64,000 nt of DNA from Roseospira goensis (GTDB lineage: Bacteria > Pseudomonadota > Alphaproteobacteria > Rhodospirillales > Rhodospirillaceae). The translations under genes were made by a program, and so were the position numbers. The stretch is taken from assembly GCF_014197795.1 (NCBI RefSeq), contig NZ_JACIGI010000001.1:48120-112119 (forward strand), given 5' to 3'. Shown here piece after piece: positions 36,023 to 46,953 of this stretch (position 1 is its first letter; each line of letters begins with the position of its first letter). The notes under the pieces were generated by a model. The model worked only from the letters and a program-made list of their open reading frames with translations, had not been told where the DNA came from and made no database searches.

Positions 36023-37681
36023 ATGCGGCTGACGGTGTGGACATACGAGGGTCCGCCGCACGTGGGCGCCATGCGCGTCGCCACCGCCATGGAGGGTGTG
36101 CATTACGTCCTGCATGCGCCGCAGGGCGACACCTACGCCGACCTGCTGTTCACCATGATCGAGCGCCGTCCGGCCCGGCCGGCGGTCAGCTACACGACCT
36201 TCCAGGCGCGCGACCTGGGGCGCGACACCGCCGCCCTGTTCAAGGACGCGGTGCACGATGCCTACGACCGCTTCCGGCCGGACGCCCTGATGGTCGGTGC
36301 CTCCTGCACCGCCGAACTGATCCAGGACGATCCCGGCGGCCTGGCCGAGACCCTGGGCCTGCCGGTGCCGGTGGTGCCGCTGGAGCTGCCGTCCTACCAG
36401 CGCAAGGAGAGCTGGGGCGCGGCCGAGACGTTCTACCGGATCGCGCGCGCCCTGGCCGGCCCGCACGCGCCGCCGCCCGGGACCGCGCGCCCGCCGCGCG
36501 CCGCCGGGGCCGCGCCCACCTGTAACATCTTGGGGCCGACCGCGCTCGGCTTCCGCCACCGCGACGACGTGCAGGAGGTCACCCGCCTGCTGGCCGACCT
36601 CGGCGTGACCGTCACCGTGACCGCCCCGCTGGGCGCCACCCCGGCCGATCTGGCGCGGCTGGGCGAGGCCGACTTCAACGTGGTGCTGTATCCGGAGTTC
36701 GCCGAGACCACGGCGCGCTGGCTGGAGAAGACGTTCGGCCAGCCCGCGACCAAGACCGTTCCCATCGGGGTTGGCGCCACCCGCGACTTCGTGACCGAGG
36801 TGGCGGGCCTGGCCGGGGTCGACCCGGCGCCCGTGCTGACCCGGCTGGCGCCGCGGCTGCCGTGGTACTCGCGCTCGGTGGACAGCACCTACCTGACCGG
36901 CAAGCGCGTGTTCATCTTCGGCGACGCCACCCATGCCCTCGCGGCCGCCCGGGTGGCGGCCGAGGAAATGGGCTTCGAGGTGGTGGGCCTGGGCACCTAC
37001 GCCCGCGAGTTCGCCCGCGACGTGCGCGCCGCGGCCAAGCACTACGGCGTCGAGCCGCTCATCACCGACGATTACCTGGAGGTGGAGGCCACCATCGCCG
37101 CGCTGCACCCCGACCTGGTGCTCGGCACGCAGATGGAGCGCCACATCGCCAAGCGCCTGGGTGTGCCCTGCGCCGTCATCTCGGCGCCCGTACACGTGCA
37201 GGACTTCCCGGCCCGCTACGCCCCGCAGATGGGGGTGGAGGGCGCCAACGTGCTGTTCGATACCTGGGTCCATCCGCTGATGATGGGCCTGGAGGAACAC
37301 CTCCTGGGCATGTTCCGGGAGGACTTCGAGTTCCACGCCGAGGCCGGTCCCTCCCATCTGGCGTCGGCGTCCTCCGGCCGTCCGGCGGCGGCGGCCGTCC
37401 CGCCCTCCGATCCATCCCCCGCCCAGCGGGCCGGCGCCGAGGTGGCCGCCGGTGCCGCCCCCGCTGGCGATCCCGCCGTCCCTGCGTCCTCCTCCTCCCC
37501 GTCTCCGTCCGCGTCAGCGGGCCCGGTCTGGACCGCCGAGGCCGAACGCGAGTTGCACAAGATCCCGTTCTTCGTTCGGGGCAAGGCCCGCCGCAATACG
37601 GAGCGGTTCGCCGCCGAACGGGGTGTCTCCACGATCACCATCGAGACCTTGTACGATGCCAAAACATACTACAGCCGGTGA
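36023..37681 (+). CDS. bchB: dark-operative protochlorophyllide reductase subunit B
   Basis: 552-residue BchB of DPOR. It starts [18 protein letters not shown], and Asp36 (APQGDTYAD), the unusual fourth ligand of the NB iron-sulfur cluster, is conserved. [25 protein letters not shown] and [15 protein letters not shown] are family signatures. The C-terminal PCP-reductase-type domain ([21 protein letters not shown]) is joined by a low-complexity Ala/Pro/Ser linker of about 60 residues, longer than normal. The 3' end overlaps bchH by 26 bases in another frame. Confidence 0.96.
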   Translation: MRLTVWTYEGPPHVGAMRVATAMEGVHYVLHAPQGDTYADLLFTMIERRPARPAVSYTTFQARDLGRDTAALFKDAVHDAYDRFRPDALMVGASCTAELIQDDPGGLAETLGLPVPVVPLELPSYQRKESWGAAETFYRIARALAGPHAPPPGTARPPRAAGAAPTCNILGPTALGFRHRDDVQEVTRLLADLGVTVTVTAPLGATPADLARLGEADFNVVLYPEFAETTARWLEKTFGQPATKTVPIGVGATRDFVTEVAGLAGVDPAPVLTRLAPRLPWYSRSVDSTYLTGKRVFIFGDATHALAAARVAAEEMGFEVVGLGTYAREFARDVRAAAKHYGVEPLITDDYLEVEATIAALHPDLVLGTQMERHIAKRLGVPCAVISAPVHVQDFPARYAPQMGVEGANVLFDTWVHPLMMGLEEHLLGMFREDFEFHAEAGPSHLASASSGRPAAAAVPPSDPSPAQRAGAEVAAGAAPAGDPAVPASSSSPSPSASAGPVWTAEAERELHKIPFFVRGKARRNTERFAAERGVSTITIETLYDAKTYYSR

Positions 37682-40600
37682 GGACACGCCCATCCGGGTC
37701 GTGATCGTGACCCTGGACGGTCATTTGTCGGGGGCCACGGAGCGGGCCGCGCGCACGTTGCGCGAGGATCTGCCCGGGCTGACCCTGACCCTGCATGCCG
37801 CCTCCGAGTGGGGCGACGACGACGACGCCCTCGGCCGCTGCCTGCACGACATCGAGCGCGGCGACATCATCATCGTCACGATGCTGTTCATGGAGGACCA
37901 TATCCAGGCCGTGCTGCCGGCGTTGCAGGCGCGCCGGGAGTCCTGCGACGCCATGATCGGCGCCATGTGCGCCGGCGAGGTGGTGAAGCTGACCAAGCTC
38001 GGCCCGCTGCGCATGGACGCCAAGCAGGGCGGCGTCATGGCGCTGCTGAAGAAGCTGCGCGGCAGCATGAAGAAGAAGGACGACAAGGCCGCCGACTCCG
38101 GCGCCGGCCAGATGGCGATGCTGCGCCGCATCCCGCAGATCCTGCGCTTCATCCCGGGCAAGGCCCAGGACCTGCGCGCTTATTTCATGACGCTCCAGTA
38201 CTGGCTCGCCGGCTCCGAGACCAACGTGGAGAACATGGTCCGCTTCCTGGTCGACCGCTACGCCGACGGCGAGCGCCGGGTGTTACGCGGCCAGACCCAG
38301 CCCGAGGCGCCGGCGGAATACCCCGAGGTCGGCCTCTACCATCCCCGCATGCCCGGCCGCATCGGCGAGGATCCGGCGCAGCTTCCGATGCCGGACGGCG
38401 CCATCCGCGGCACCGTCGGTGTGCTGGTGATGCGCTCCTACATCCTGGCCGGCAACACGGCGCACTACGACGCGGTCATCGGCGCCCTGGAGGCGCGCGG
38501 CCTGCGCGTCATCCCGGCCTTTTCCAGCGGCCTGGACGCGCGCCCGGCGATCGACACCTATTTCGTCAAGGGCGAGCGCCCGGTCATCGACACCCTGCTG
38601 TCCCTGACCGGCTTCTCGCTGGTCGGCGGTCCGGCCTACAACGACGCCCGCGCCGCCGAGGACCTGCTGGCGCGCCTCGACCTGCCGTACATGACCGCGC
38701 ATGCGGTGGAGTTCCAGTCCCTCGACCAGTGGCGGACGTCCGACCGCGGACTGCTGCCGGTCGAATCGACCATGATGATCGCGATCCCCGAGCTGGACGG
38801 CGCCACCGCCCCGTTGCTGTTCGGCGGCCGCACCGACGACGCCGAGGGCGAGGCGGCCCGCGACATGTTCCCCGAGCCGGAGCGTGTCGAGGCCCTGGCC
38901 GCCCGGGTTCACCGCACCATCGCCCTGCGCCGCGCCGAGCGGGCCGAGCGCCGGGTGGCCCTGGTGGTCTTCAACTTCCCGCCCAACAGCGGCGCGGTCG
39001 GCACCGCGGCCTACCTGTCGGTGTTCGAGTCGCTGTTCAACACCCTGAAGGCCATGGCGGCCGCCGGCTACACCGTCGAGGTGCCGGACAGCGTCGAGGA
39101 CCTGCGCGACCGCCTGCTGACCGGCAACGCCGCCCAGTATGGCGCCCAGGCCAACGTCCTGACCCGCATTTCCGTCGACGACCACGTCAAGGGTCAACGC
39201 TGGCTGAGCGAGATTGAGGCCCAGTGGGGGCCGGCCCCGGGCCGGCAGCAGAGCGACGGCCAGTCCATCCACGTGCTGGGCATCCAGCTCGGCAACGTGG
39301 TGATCGCGGTGCAGCCCGCCTTCGGCTACGAGGGCGACCCCATGCGGCTGCTGTTCGAGAAGGGCTTCACCCCGACGCACGCCTTCACGGCCTTCTACCG
39401 CTGGATCAGCGCCAGCTTCGGCGCCCACGCGGTGGTGCACTTCGGCACCCACGGTGCCTTGGAGTTCATGCCGGGCAAGCAGACCGGCCTGTCGGGCAAG
39501 TGCTGGCCCGAGCGGCTGATCGGCGACCTGCCGAACTACTATCTTTATGCCGCCAACAACCCCTCCGAGGGGGCCATCGCCAAGCGCCGCTCGGCCGCCA
39601 CCCTGATCAGCTACATGACCCCGCCGGTGTCCCAGGCCGGGCTGTACAAGGGCCTGTCGGAGCTGAAGAGTTCGGTCGAGCGCTGGCGCGCCCTGCCGCC
39701 GGACGACGCCGCCGAGCGGGCCCGCCTGATCCCGCTGATCCAGGCCCAGGCCGCGGAACTGGAACTGGCGGAGGCCGAGCCGGCCTGGCAGGACAGCCTG
39801 GAGCCGAAGGCCCTCGACGACCGCATGGAGGAGCTGCGGGTCGCCCTGCTGGAGCTGGAGGAGACCCTGATCCCGCACGGCCTGCACGTCATCGGGCGCG
39901 GCCCCTCGATGGAGGAGCGGGTCGACCTGCTGGTGGCGCTGGCCGAGGCGACGCGCGAGGTGACCCTGGACCGCGTGGTGGTCGAGACCCTGCTGGAGAC
40001 CGGCGACCCCAAGGCCGCGCTGACCCGGGCGCGCTACGCCGCCGGGATCGTGGACGAGGAGGCCGCGGCCGAGGCCGGCCTGGACATGGCGCTGTTCGAG
40101 GAGTTGGCCCGGATCGACGGCCTGCTGACCACGGATGCGGAGATTCCGGCGCTGCTGCACGCCCTCGACGGCGGCTTCGTGCGGCCGGCGCCGGGCGGTG
40201 ACCTGCTGCGCACGCCGGCGGTGCTGCCGACCGGGCGCAACCTGCACGGCTTCGACCCGTTCCGGCTGCCGAGCCCGTTCGCGGTCAAGGACGGCGCCCT
40301 GCAGGCCCGGATGGTGCTGGACCGGCACGTGGCGGAGGGCAATCCGTACCCCGAAACCATCGCCATCGTGCTGTGGGGCACCGACAACCTGAAGACCGAG
40401 GGCGGCCCCATCGGCCAGGCCCTGGCACTGATGGGGGCGCGGCCGCGCTTCGACGGCTACGGCCGCCTGGCCGGGGCCGAGCTGATCCCGCTGGCGGAGC
40501 TGGGGCGGCCGCGCGTCGACGTCATCATGACGCTGTCCGGCATCTTCCGCGACCTGCTGCCGTTGCAGACCCGGCTGCTGGCCGAGGCCGCCTACCTGGC

Positions 40601-41435
40601 CGCCGCCGCCGAAGACGAGCCGGTGGAGCAGAACTTCATCCGCAAGCACGTGCTGGCCTACATGGCCGCGCACGGCTGCGATCTGGAGACGGCGGCGCTG
40701 CGGGTGTTCTCCAACGCCGACGGCGCCTACGGCTCCAACGTCAACATGCTGGTCGACTCCGGCGGCTGGACCGAGGAGGACGAGCTGGCCGAGACCTACA
40801 CCCGGCGCAAGTGCTTCGCCTACGGCCGCGCCGGCACGCCGACCCCGCGCGCCGAGCAGTTGGGCGAGATCCTGTCGGGGGTCGACCTGGCCTATCAGAA
40901 CCTCGAGTCGATGGAACTGGGTGTGACCACCGTCGATCACTACTTCGACACCCTGGGCGGCATCAGCCGCGCGGTGTCGCGGGCCAAGGGCGACGGGTCG
41001 GCGGTGCCGGTCTACATCGGCGACCAGACCATGGGCGAGGGCAAGGTGCGGACCCTGGCCGAGCAGGTGGCGTTGGAGACCCGCACCCGCATGCTGAACC
41101 CGAAGTGGTACGAGGGCATGCTGGAGCACGGCTACGAAGGCGTGCGCCAGATCGAGGCCGCCATCACCAATACCCTGGGCTGGTCGGCGACGACCGGTCA
41201 GGTGGCGCCTTGGGTCTATGATCAGCTCACCGAAACGTTCATGCTCGACGAGGAGATGCGCAAGCGCCTCGCCGACCTGAACCCGATGGCCTCGGCGCGG
41301 GTGGCGAACCGCCTGCTGGAGGCGCACGAGCGCAACTACTGGAGCCCTGACGAGTCCGTGCTCGAAACCCTGCGCAACGCGGGCGAGGAGCTGGAGGACC
41401 GGCTGGAGGGTGTGTCGGAGGGCGTCGCGGCCTGA
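37656..41435 (+). CDS. bchH: magnesium chelatase subunit H
   Basis: 1259-residue porphyrin-binding subunit of Mg-chelatase, inserting Mg into protoporphyrin IX together with BchI and BchD (not in this window). CobN-like fold; recognisable segments are [17 protein letters not shown] at the start, [60 protein letters not shown] and [18 protein letters not shown]. The ATG at 37656 lies inside the end of bchB, giving strong coupling. Length matches other BchH. Confidence 0.96.
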   Translation: MPKHTTAGEDTPIRVVIVTLDGHLSGATERAARTLREDLPGLTLTLHAASEWGDDDDALGRCLHDIERGDIIIVTMLFMEDHIQAVLPALQARRESCDAMIGAMCAGEVVKLTKLGPLRMDAKQGGVMALLKKLRGSMKKKDDKAADSGAGQMAMLRRIPQILRFIPGKAQDLRAYFMTLQYWLAGSETNVENMVRFLVDRYADGERRVLRGQTQPEAPAEYPEVGLYHPRMPGRIGEDPAQLPMPDGAIRGTVGVLVMRSYILAGNTAHYDAVIGALEARGLRVIPAFSSGLDARPAIDTYFVKGERPVIDTLLSLTGFSLVGGPAYNDARAAEDLLARLDLPYMTAHAVEFQSLDQWRTSDRGLLPVESTMMIAIPELDGATAPLLFGGRTDDAEGEAARDMFPEPERVEALAARVHRTIALRRAERAERRVALVVFNFPPNSGAVGTAAYLSVFESLFNTLKAMAAAGYTVEVPDSVEDLRDRLLTGNAAQYGAQANVLTRISVDDHVKGQRWLSEIEAQWGPAPGRQQSDGQSIHVLGIQLGNVVIAVQPAFGYEGDPMRLLFEKGFTPTHAFTAFYRWISASFGAHAVVHFGTHGALEFMPGKQTGLSGKCWPERLIGDLPNYYLYAANNPSEGAIAKRRSAATLISYMTPPVSQAGLYKGLSELKSSVERWRALPPDDAAERARLIPLIQAQAAELELAEAEPAWQDSLEPKALDDRMEELRVALLELEETLIPHGLHVIGRGPSMEERVDLLVALAEATREVTLDRVVVETLLETGDPKAALTRARYAAGIVDEEAAAEAGLDMALFEELARIDGLLTTDAEIPALLHALDGGFVRPAPGGDLLRTPAVLPTGRNLHGFDPFRLPSPFAVKDGALQARMVLDRHVAEGNPYPETIAIVLWGTDNLKTEGGPIGQALALMGARPRFDGYGRLAGAELIPLAELGRPRVDVIMTLSGIFRDLLPLQTRLLAEAAYLAAAAEDEPVEQNFIRKHVLAYMAAHGCDLETAALRVFSNADGAYGSNVNMLVDSGGWTEEDELAETYTRRKCFAYGRAGTPTPRAEQLGEILSGVDLAYQNLESMELGVTTVDHYFDTLGGISRAVSRAKGDGSAVPVYIGDQTMGEGKVRTLAEQVALETRTRMLNPKWYEGMLEHGYEGVRQIEAAITNTLGWSATTGQVAPWVYDQLTETFMLDEEMRKRLADLNPMASARVANRLLEAHERNYWSPDESVLETLRNAGEELEDRLEGVSEGVAA

Positions 41436-41456
41436 GCGACGCCGTCCCCAGCTTAG

Positions 41457-42373
<917 letters not shown>

Positions 42374-42374
<1 letters not shown>

Positions 42375-43075
42375 TGCCGACCGTTTCGTATCAGGATCGC
42401 CGCGGGGAGATCGAGACCTACTTCGACCGCACCGCGGTGGAGGCGTGGAAGCGCCTGACCTCCGATGCCCCCGTCAGCGGCATCCGCGCCACCGTGCGCG
42501 CTGGCCGCGACACCATGCGCGGGATTCTGCTGTCCTGGCTGCCCGAGGACCTGACCGGTCGGCGCGTGCTGGATGCCGGCTGCGGCACCGGCGCGCTGGC
42601 CACCGAGGTGGCCCGGCGCGGCGCCGAGGTGGTGGCCATCGACCTGTCGCCCAAGCTGGTGGATCTGGCGCGCGAGCGTCTGCCGGCGGACCTGGGGCCG
42701 GGCTCGGTCGACTTCCGCGTGGGCGACATGCTGGATCCGGCGCTCGGCACCTTCGACCATGTCGTGTCGATGGATTCCGTGATTCACTACGAACGCGACG
42801 ATGCGGTCGGGGTGCTGGCCGGGCTGGCGGCGCGCACGCGCCACTCGATCGTGTTCACGTATGCGCCGCGCACGCCGATGCTGGCGACCATGCATGCCGT
42901 CGGCAAGCTGTTCCCGCGCGGCGACCGCTCGCCGGCCATCGTGCCGTTGCCGACGCGGCGCTTCACCAAGCGGCTGCGCAAGGACCCGGCCCTGAGCGGT
43001 TGGACCCCGGCGCGCACCGAGCGGGTGAGCAATGGGTTCTACATCTCCCAGGCCCTGGAGCTGGTCGCGACATGA
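42374..43075 (+). CDS. bchM: magnesium protoporphyrin IX methyltransferase
   Basis: 233-residue SAM-dependent enzyme that methylates the C13 propionate of Mg-protoporphyrin IX. SAM motif VLDAGCGTGALA at about residues 65-76, followed by VVAIDLSPKLVDLARERLP; YFDRTAVEAWKRLTSD near the N-terminus and RVSNGFYISQALELV at the end are typical of BchM. Start overlaps bchL and stop overlaps lhaA, so the genes are tightly coupled. Confidence 0.95.
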
Positions 43076-44568
43076 GCGCAGGCGACGACAGACGGGCGGA
43101 CAAACGGGCCGATGGGCGGGCCGACGGGCGGACCGGCGGGGCACCGTTGGCCACCGCAACGCAGGTGCTGATGCGGATCGCGCCGCGCTACCTGCCGTTC
43201 GCCGACGCGGCGTCCGACCAGTTGCCGTTGGGCCGCCTGCTGCGCCTGGCGCTGTTCCAGATCTCGGTCGGCATGGCGATGGTGCTGCTGACCGGCACCC
43301 TGAACCGGGTGATGATCGTCGAAATGAGCGTGCCGGCCTGGCTGGTGGCGGTGATGGTGTCGCTGCCGGTGCTGTTCGCGCCCTTCCGGGTGCTGATCGG
43401 CTACCGGTCCGATACCCACCGCTCGGTGCTGGGCTGGCGCCGCGTGCCCTACATCTGGTTCGGCTCGCTCATGCAATTCATGGGCCTGTCGTTCATGCCG
43501 TTCGCCCTCATGCTGCTGGCGAAGGGCGGCCCCGACCCGGCGATCGCCGGCCAGATCGGGGCCGCACTGGCCTTCCTGCTGGTGGGGGCCGGGCTGCACA
43601 CCACCCAGACGGCCGGGCTGGCGCTCGCCAACGATTTGGCGCCGAACGAGTCGCGGCCGCGTGTGGTGGCGTTGCTGTACGTCATGCTGCTGCTGGGGAT
43701 GGTCATCAGCGCGCTGCTGTTCGGGTGGCTGCTGGCCGACTTCAGCAACGAGCGCCTGATCCGCGTCATCCAGGGCGCCGCCGCCCTGACGATGATCCTG
43801 AACAGCGTGGCCCTGTGGAAGCAGGAACCGCGCAACAAGGCCCTGACCGCGCCGGACCGGGAGCGCCCGTCGTTCCGGGAGTCCTGGCAGGCGTTCGCCG
43901 GTGGCGGCCGCTACAGCCGGCTGCTGGTGGTGGTGGGCCTGGGAACCGCCGCGTTCACCATGCAGGACGTCCTGCTGGAGCCCTACGGCGGTGAAGTGCT
44001 GGGGCTGTCGGTGTCGCAGACGACGCTGCTGACCGCCCTGCTGGCCGGGGGCACCCTGGTCGGCTTTGCCCTGTCCGCGCGGTGGCTGTCGCGCGGACTG
44101 GATCCGTGCCGGATGGCGGCCGCGGGCCTGCTGGTGGGCCTGGTCGCCTTCTCGTGCGTCATCTTCGCCTCGCCCCTGGAGTCCGCGCTGTTGTTCCGCA
44201 TCGGCGCGACCCTGATCGGGCTGGGCGGAGGCCTGTTCGTCGTGGGCACCCTGACCGCCGCCATGGATTTGGCTGACTCGGAGCATGGCGGTCTGGCGCT
44301 GGGGGCCTGGGGTGCGGTGCAGGCCACCGCGACTGGCGTCGCCATTGCCGCTGGCGGCGCCCTGCGCGACACGGTAGCGGCGCTGGCCGAGCAGGGCCTG
44401 TTGGGTCCGGCCCTGCGCGAGACCAGCGTCGGTTATACGGTCGTGTACCACCTCGAGATCGGACTGCTGTTCACGACCCTGGCCGTGATCGGTCCACTCG
44501 TTCGCCTGCGCAGGGAGAGTCGGTCGCGGCCCGACTCGCGGTTCGGCCTGGCCGAATTCCCTGGATAG
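43072..44568 (+). CDS. lhaA: LH1 assembly protein LhaA (PucC family)
   Basis: 498-residue PucC-family membrane protein, about twelve transmembrane segments, needed for light-harvesting 1 assembly and thought to hand bacteriochlorophyll to the antenna peptides. Visible marks: LFQISVGMAMVLLTGTLNRVM, ALYVMLLLGMV-like VALLYVMLLLGM, FTMQDVLLEPYGGEVLGLSV and ALGAWGAVQATATGVA. Its place directly upstream of puhA is the classical lhaA position. The 25-residue leader is Asp/Arg/Gly-rich. ATG overlaps the bchM stop. Confidence 0.94.
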   Translation: MSAGDDRRADKRADGRADGRTGGAPLATATQVLMRIAPRYLPFADAASDQLPLGRLLRLALFQISVGMAMVLLTGTLNRVMIVEMSVPAWLVAVMVSLPVLFAPFRVLIGYRSDTHRSVLGWRRVPYIWFGSLMQFMGLSFMPFALMLLAKGGPDPAIAGQIGAALAFLLVGAGLHTTQTAGLALANDLAPNESRPRVVALLYVMLLLGMVISALLFGWLLADFSNERLIRVIQGAAALTMILNSVALWKQEPRNKALTAPDRERPSFRESWQAFAGGGRYSRLLVVVGLGTAAFTMQDVLLEPYGGEVLGLSVSQTTLLTALLAGGTLVGFALSARWLSRGLDPCRMAAAGLLVGLVAFSCVIFASPLESALLFRIGATLIGLGGGLFVVGTLTAAMDLADSEHGGLALGAWGAVQATATGVAIAAGGALRDTVAALAEQGLLGPALRETSVGYTVVYHLEIGLLFTTLAVIGPLVRLRRESRSRPDSRFGLAEFPG

Positions 44569-44593
44569 TGCACTTGCCCGTGGAGGTTCCGCT

Positions 44594-45412
44594 ATGCCTA
44601 TTGGCGCTCTCACCTCTTACATGGACGTGGCCCAGGTCGCCATCTGGGTCTTCTGGTTCTTCTTCTTCGGCCTCATCTTCTACCTGCGCCGCGAGGATCG
44701 GCGTGAGGGCTACCCGCTCGAGGCCGACACCACCGGGAAGGTCAACAAGCTGAGCTGGATCTGGATGCCGCCGGCCAAGACCTTCAACCTGTTCCACGGT
44801 GGCGAAACCCAGGCCCCGAACTACAAGCGCGACACCCGCCCGGTGAAGGGCAAGCGCGTCGCGTCGTGGTCGGGCGCCCCCTACGAGCCGACCGGTCAGA
44901 ACCCGCTGCTGGACTGCATTGGCCCGTCGGCCTACGCCGAGCGGCCGGACCGGCCGGAACTGGATCTGCACAACGGCCCGAAGATCGTGCCGATGCGCAC
45001 CGACAAGGACTTCACGATGGAGAAGTCCAGCCCCGATCCGCGCGGCATGAAGGTCGTCGGCTCGGACGGCAAGGTCGCCGGCACGGTTTCCGACCTGTGG
45101 GTCGACCGTCCGGAGATCATGGTCCGCTACTACGAGGTCGAGCTGGGCGCCGCGGCCCCGGCAAAGCCGGCCCCGGCCGCCGGCACCGGCCAGGCGGGGG
45201 CGGCCCCGGCGCCGGCCCCGACCAAGAAGCGGGTGCTGCTGCCGGTGAACTACGCCCACGTCAGCAAGACCCGCAACCAGGTCGAGGTTGCGGCCATCCC
45301 GTCGACGCTGTTCGCCCAGATCCCGACCACCAAGAAGCCGGATCAGGTGACCATGCTCGAAGAGGAGAAGATCACGGCCTACTACGGCGGCGGGTTCCTG
45401 TACGCCCAGTAG
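44594..45412 (+). CDS. puhA: photosynthetic reaction centre H subunit
   Basis: 272-residue H subunit of the type II reaction centre. One N-terminal membrane helix (VAQVAIWVFWFFFFGLIFYL, about residues 12-31) is followed by YLRREDRREGYPLE and the cytoplasmic domain that shields the quinone site; KVVGSDGKVAGTVSDLWVDR is the conserved core. An Ala/Pro-rich insertion near residues 184-210 splits the C-terminal barrel between VRYYEVEL and KKRVLLPV; similar loops elsewhere are shorter. GGAGG lies upstream of the ATG. Probably the most strongly expressed gene of the unit; a hairpin follows. Confidence 0.96.
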   Translation: MPIGALTSYMDVAQVAIWVFWFFFFGLIFYLRREDRREGYPLEADTTGKVNKLSWIWMPPAKTFNLFHGGETQAPNYKRDTRPVKGKRVASWSGAPYEPTGQNPLLDCIGPSAYAERPDRPELDLHNGPKIVPMRTDKDFTMEKSSPDPRGMKVVGSDGKVAGTVSDLWVDRPEIMVRYYEVELGAAAPAKPAPAAGTGQAGAAPAPAPTKKRVLLPVNYAHVSKTRNQVEVAAIPSTLFAQIPTTKKPDQVTMLEEEKITAYYGGGFLYAQ

Positions 45413-45502
45413 ACCCCAGGCGGCCGCGCGGGTCCGGTTGGCTGAACGGACCGGCGCACGGCCCCCGGGGTGGTCTGATCTGAGGAATTGCGGCATCATC
45501 TT

Positions 45503-45529
45503 CGCGGGACGGGCCTCCGCCGTCCCGCG
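45503..45529 (+). terminator. hairpin between puhA and puhB
   Basis: CGCGGGACGG (45503-45512), 7-base loop, CCGTCCCGCG (45520-45529): perfect 10-bp stem, not followed by a T-run. A smaller stem GGTCCG/CGGACC lies at 45436-45457. Such hairpins can stabilise the upstream puhA message or reduce read-through, so that PuhA is made in larger amount than the assembly factors. Confidence 0.55.
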
Positions 45530-45574
45530 AGGAGCCGTCTTACCCCCCATCCGAACGCATGCAGGGTCGGTATC

Positions 45575-46276
45575 GTGCACGACGATTTCGCCGTCGAACC
45601 CATCCCCGGACTGCCGGAGCGCCCGCCGGAAGGCGAGCGGGTTCTGTGGCAGGGTCGCCCGCGCTGGTGGAGCCTGTCGAAACGCCTGTTCCTGGTGCCG
45701 GTGATCGGCACCTATTTCGGCATTCTGGCCATCTGGTCCGGGGTGTCCGCCGCCTACGACGGGGCGCCCGCGGGCGCCGTGGCGATGGCGGTCGTCACGC
45801 CCCTTCTCATCGGCGGTGTCGCCGCCGGGCTGCTGATGCTGGTCGCGCTCTGGATCCAGCGCAGCACCATCTACACCATCACCAGTGAGCGGGTGATCGT
45901 GCGCTTCGGTCTCGCCTTCCAGATGACCGTGAACCTGCCGTTCCGCGTCATCAAGGAGGCCCAGCTTCGCGTCTTCCGCGACGGGACCGGCAACATTCCC
46001 CTGGTCCTGATGCCGGGGCAGAGCGTCTCCGGCCTGATGCTGTGGCCGCACGTGCGGCCGTGGCAGTGGGTGCGCCCGCAGCCCATGCTGCGCGCCATCC
46101 CGGTGCCCGAGGCGGTGGCCCGCACCCTGGCCGGGGCGCTCAGCGACCATGCCGCGCGCACCGGCGCCGAAGCGCCCGAGGCGCCCGACGCGGCCTCGAG
46201 GTCCGCAGAGGACGCGGCCGCCGCCCCATCCGTGCGCCCGGCCGGCGCGGCCCCGCTGGCCGACGCCGCCCCATGA
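45575..46276 (+). CDS. puhB: photosynthetic complex assembly protein PuhB
   Basis: 233-residue membrane protein needed for reaction-centre/LH1 assembly in Rhodobacter. It has the bPH2-type layout: an N-terminal GERVLWQGRPRWWSLSKRLF, two membrane helices between about residues 37 and 100, then RSTIYTITSERVIVRFGLAF and a beta-rich domain ending in LWPHVRPWQWVRPQPMLRAIP. The tail is Ala/Pro-rich. GTG start at 45575 with AGGGTCGG upstream; the longer frame from 45488 is not family-like. Confidence 0.92.
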   Translation: MHDDFAVEPIPGLPERPPEGERVLWQGRPRWWSLSKRLFLVPVIGTYFGILAIWSGVSAAYDGAPAGAVAMAVVTPLLIGGVAAGLLMLVALWIQRSTIYTITSERVIVRFGLAFQMTVNLPFRVIKEAQLRVFRDGTGNIPLVLMPGQSVSGLMLWPHVRPWQWVRPQPMLRAIPVPEAVARTLAGALSDHAARTGAEAPEAPDAASRSAEDAAAAPSVRPAGAAPLADAAP

Positions 46277-46367
46277 GGGGCGGACCGGTCCGACGGGGCG
46301 CCAAAGTCCCGGGCGCGCAACACCATGTCCCTTGGCCCGTAAAGCCCTCCAGGAAGGGAGCCGGTGC

Positions 46368-46865
46368 GTGAGCCACACCCGCAATCCCCACGATCTGAGC
46401 CCACCCAAGCCGCTGTTGTATGCCATCTTCGCGATGGTGCTGATCACCGTGTCCCTGGTGGCGGTCTATCGCTTCCTCGGCCTGGAGCCGGAGGGGGCGT
46501 CGCACGGGGCCGTGGTCGAGAGCCTGGACATGCGGCTGGTCACGACGCCGGACGGCGCCGTCGAGGTGCGCCGGCCCGCAGACGGCGGTCTGATCGCGGT
46601 CGTCCCCGAAGCCGAGAGCGGGTTCCTGCGCGGTATGATGCGCAGCCTGGGCCGGCAGCGCCAGGTTGCCGGCGTGCCCGACGACGCGCCGTATCGCGTC
46701 GTGCTGTGGGACAGCGGCCGGCTGACGCTGGGCGATCCCGCCACCGGCGAGGACATCGCCCTGCGCGCCTACGGGGCCGACAACCGAGACCAGATGTTCG
46801 CGCTGATGCGCCGGGTCGCGGATGCGGCCCCGGCGGCCGGCGCGGCCCCGCCGCCCACCCAGTGA
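46368..46865 (+). CDS. puhC: photosynthetic complex assembly protein PuhC
   Basis: 165-residue membrane-anchored protein of the PuhC family. One N-terminal helix (PLLYAIFAMVLITVSLVAVY) is followed by a periplasmic domain with GLIAVVPEAESGFLRGMMRSLGRQR in pieces and RVVLWDSGRLTLGDPATGEDI, typical of PuhC; it is needed for normal RC-LH1 levels in relatives. GTG start at 46368 behind AGGAAGGGAG. Confidence 0.91.
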   Translation: MSHTRNPHDLSPPKPLLYAIFAMVLITVSLVAVYRFLGLEPEGASHGAVVESLDMRLVTTPDGAVEVRRPADGGLIAVVPEAESGFLRGMMRSLGRQRQVAGVPDDAPYRVVLWDSGRLTLGDPATGEDIALRAYGADNRDQMFALMRRVADAAPAAGAAPPPTQ

Positions 46866-46953
46866 TCCGAGGCCGGCGGCACGCCCCCGCCGCCGGCGCC
46901 TCCTGGCCCCCGCCGTCCGCCGCTCGCCGACGGCCCCAGCGGAGACGGAGCCC

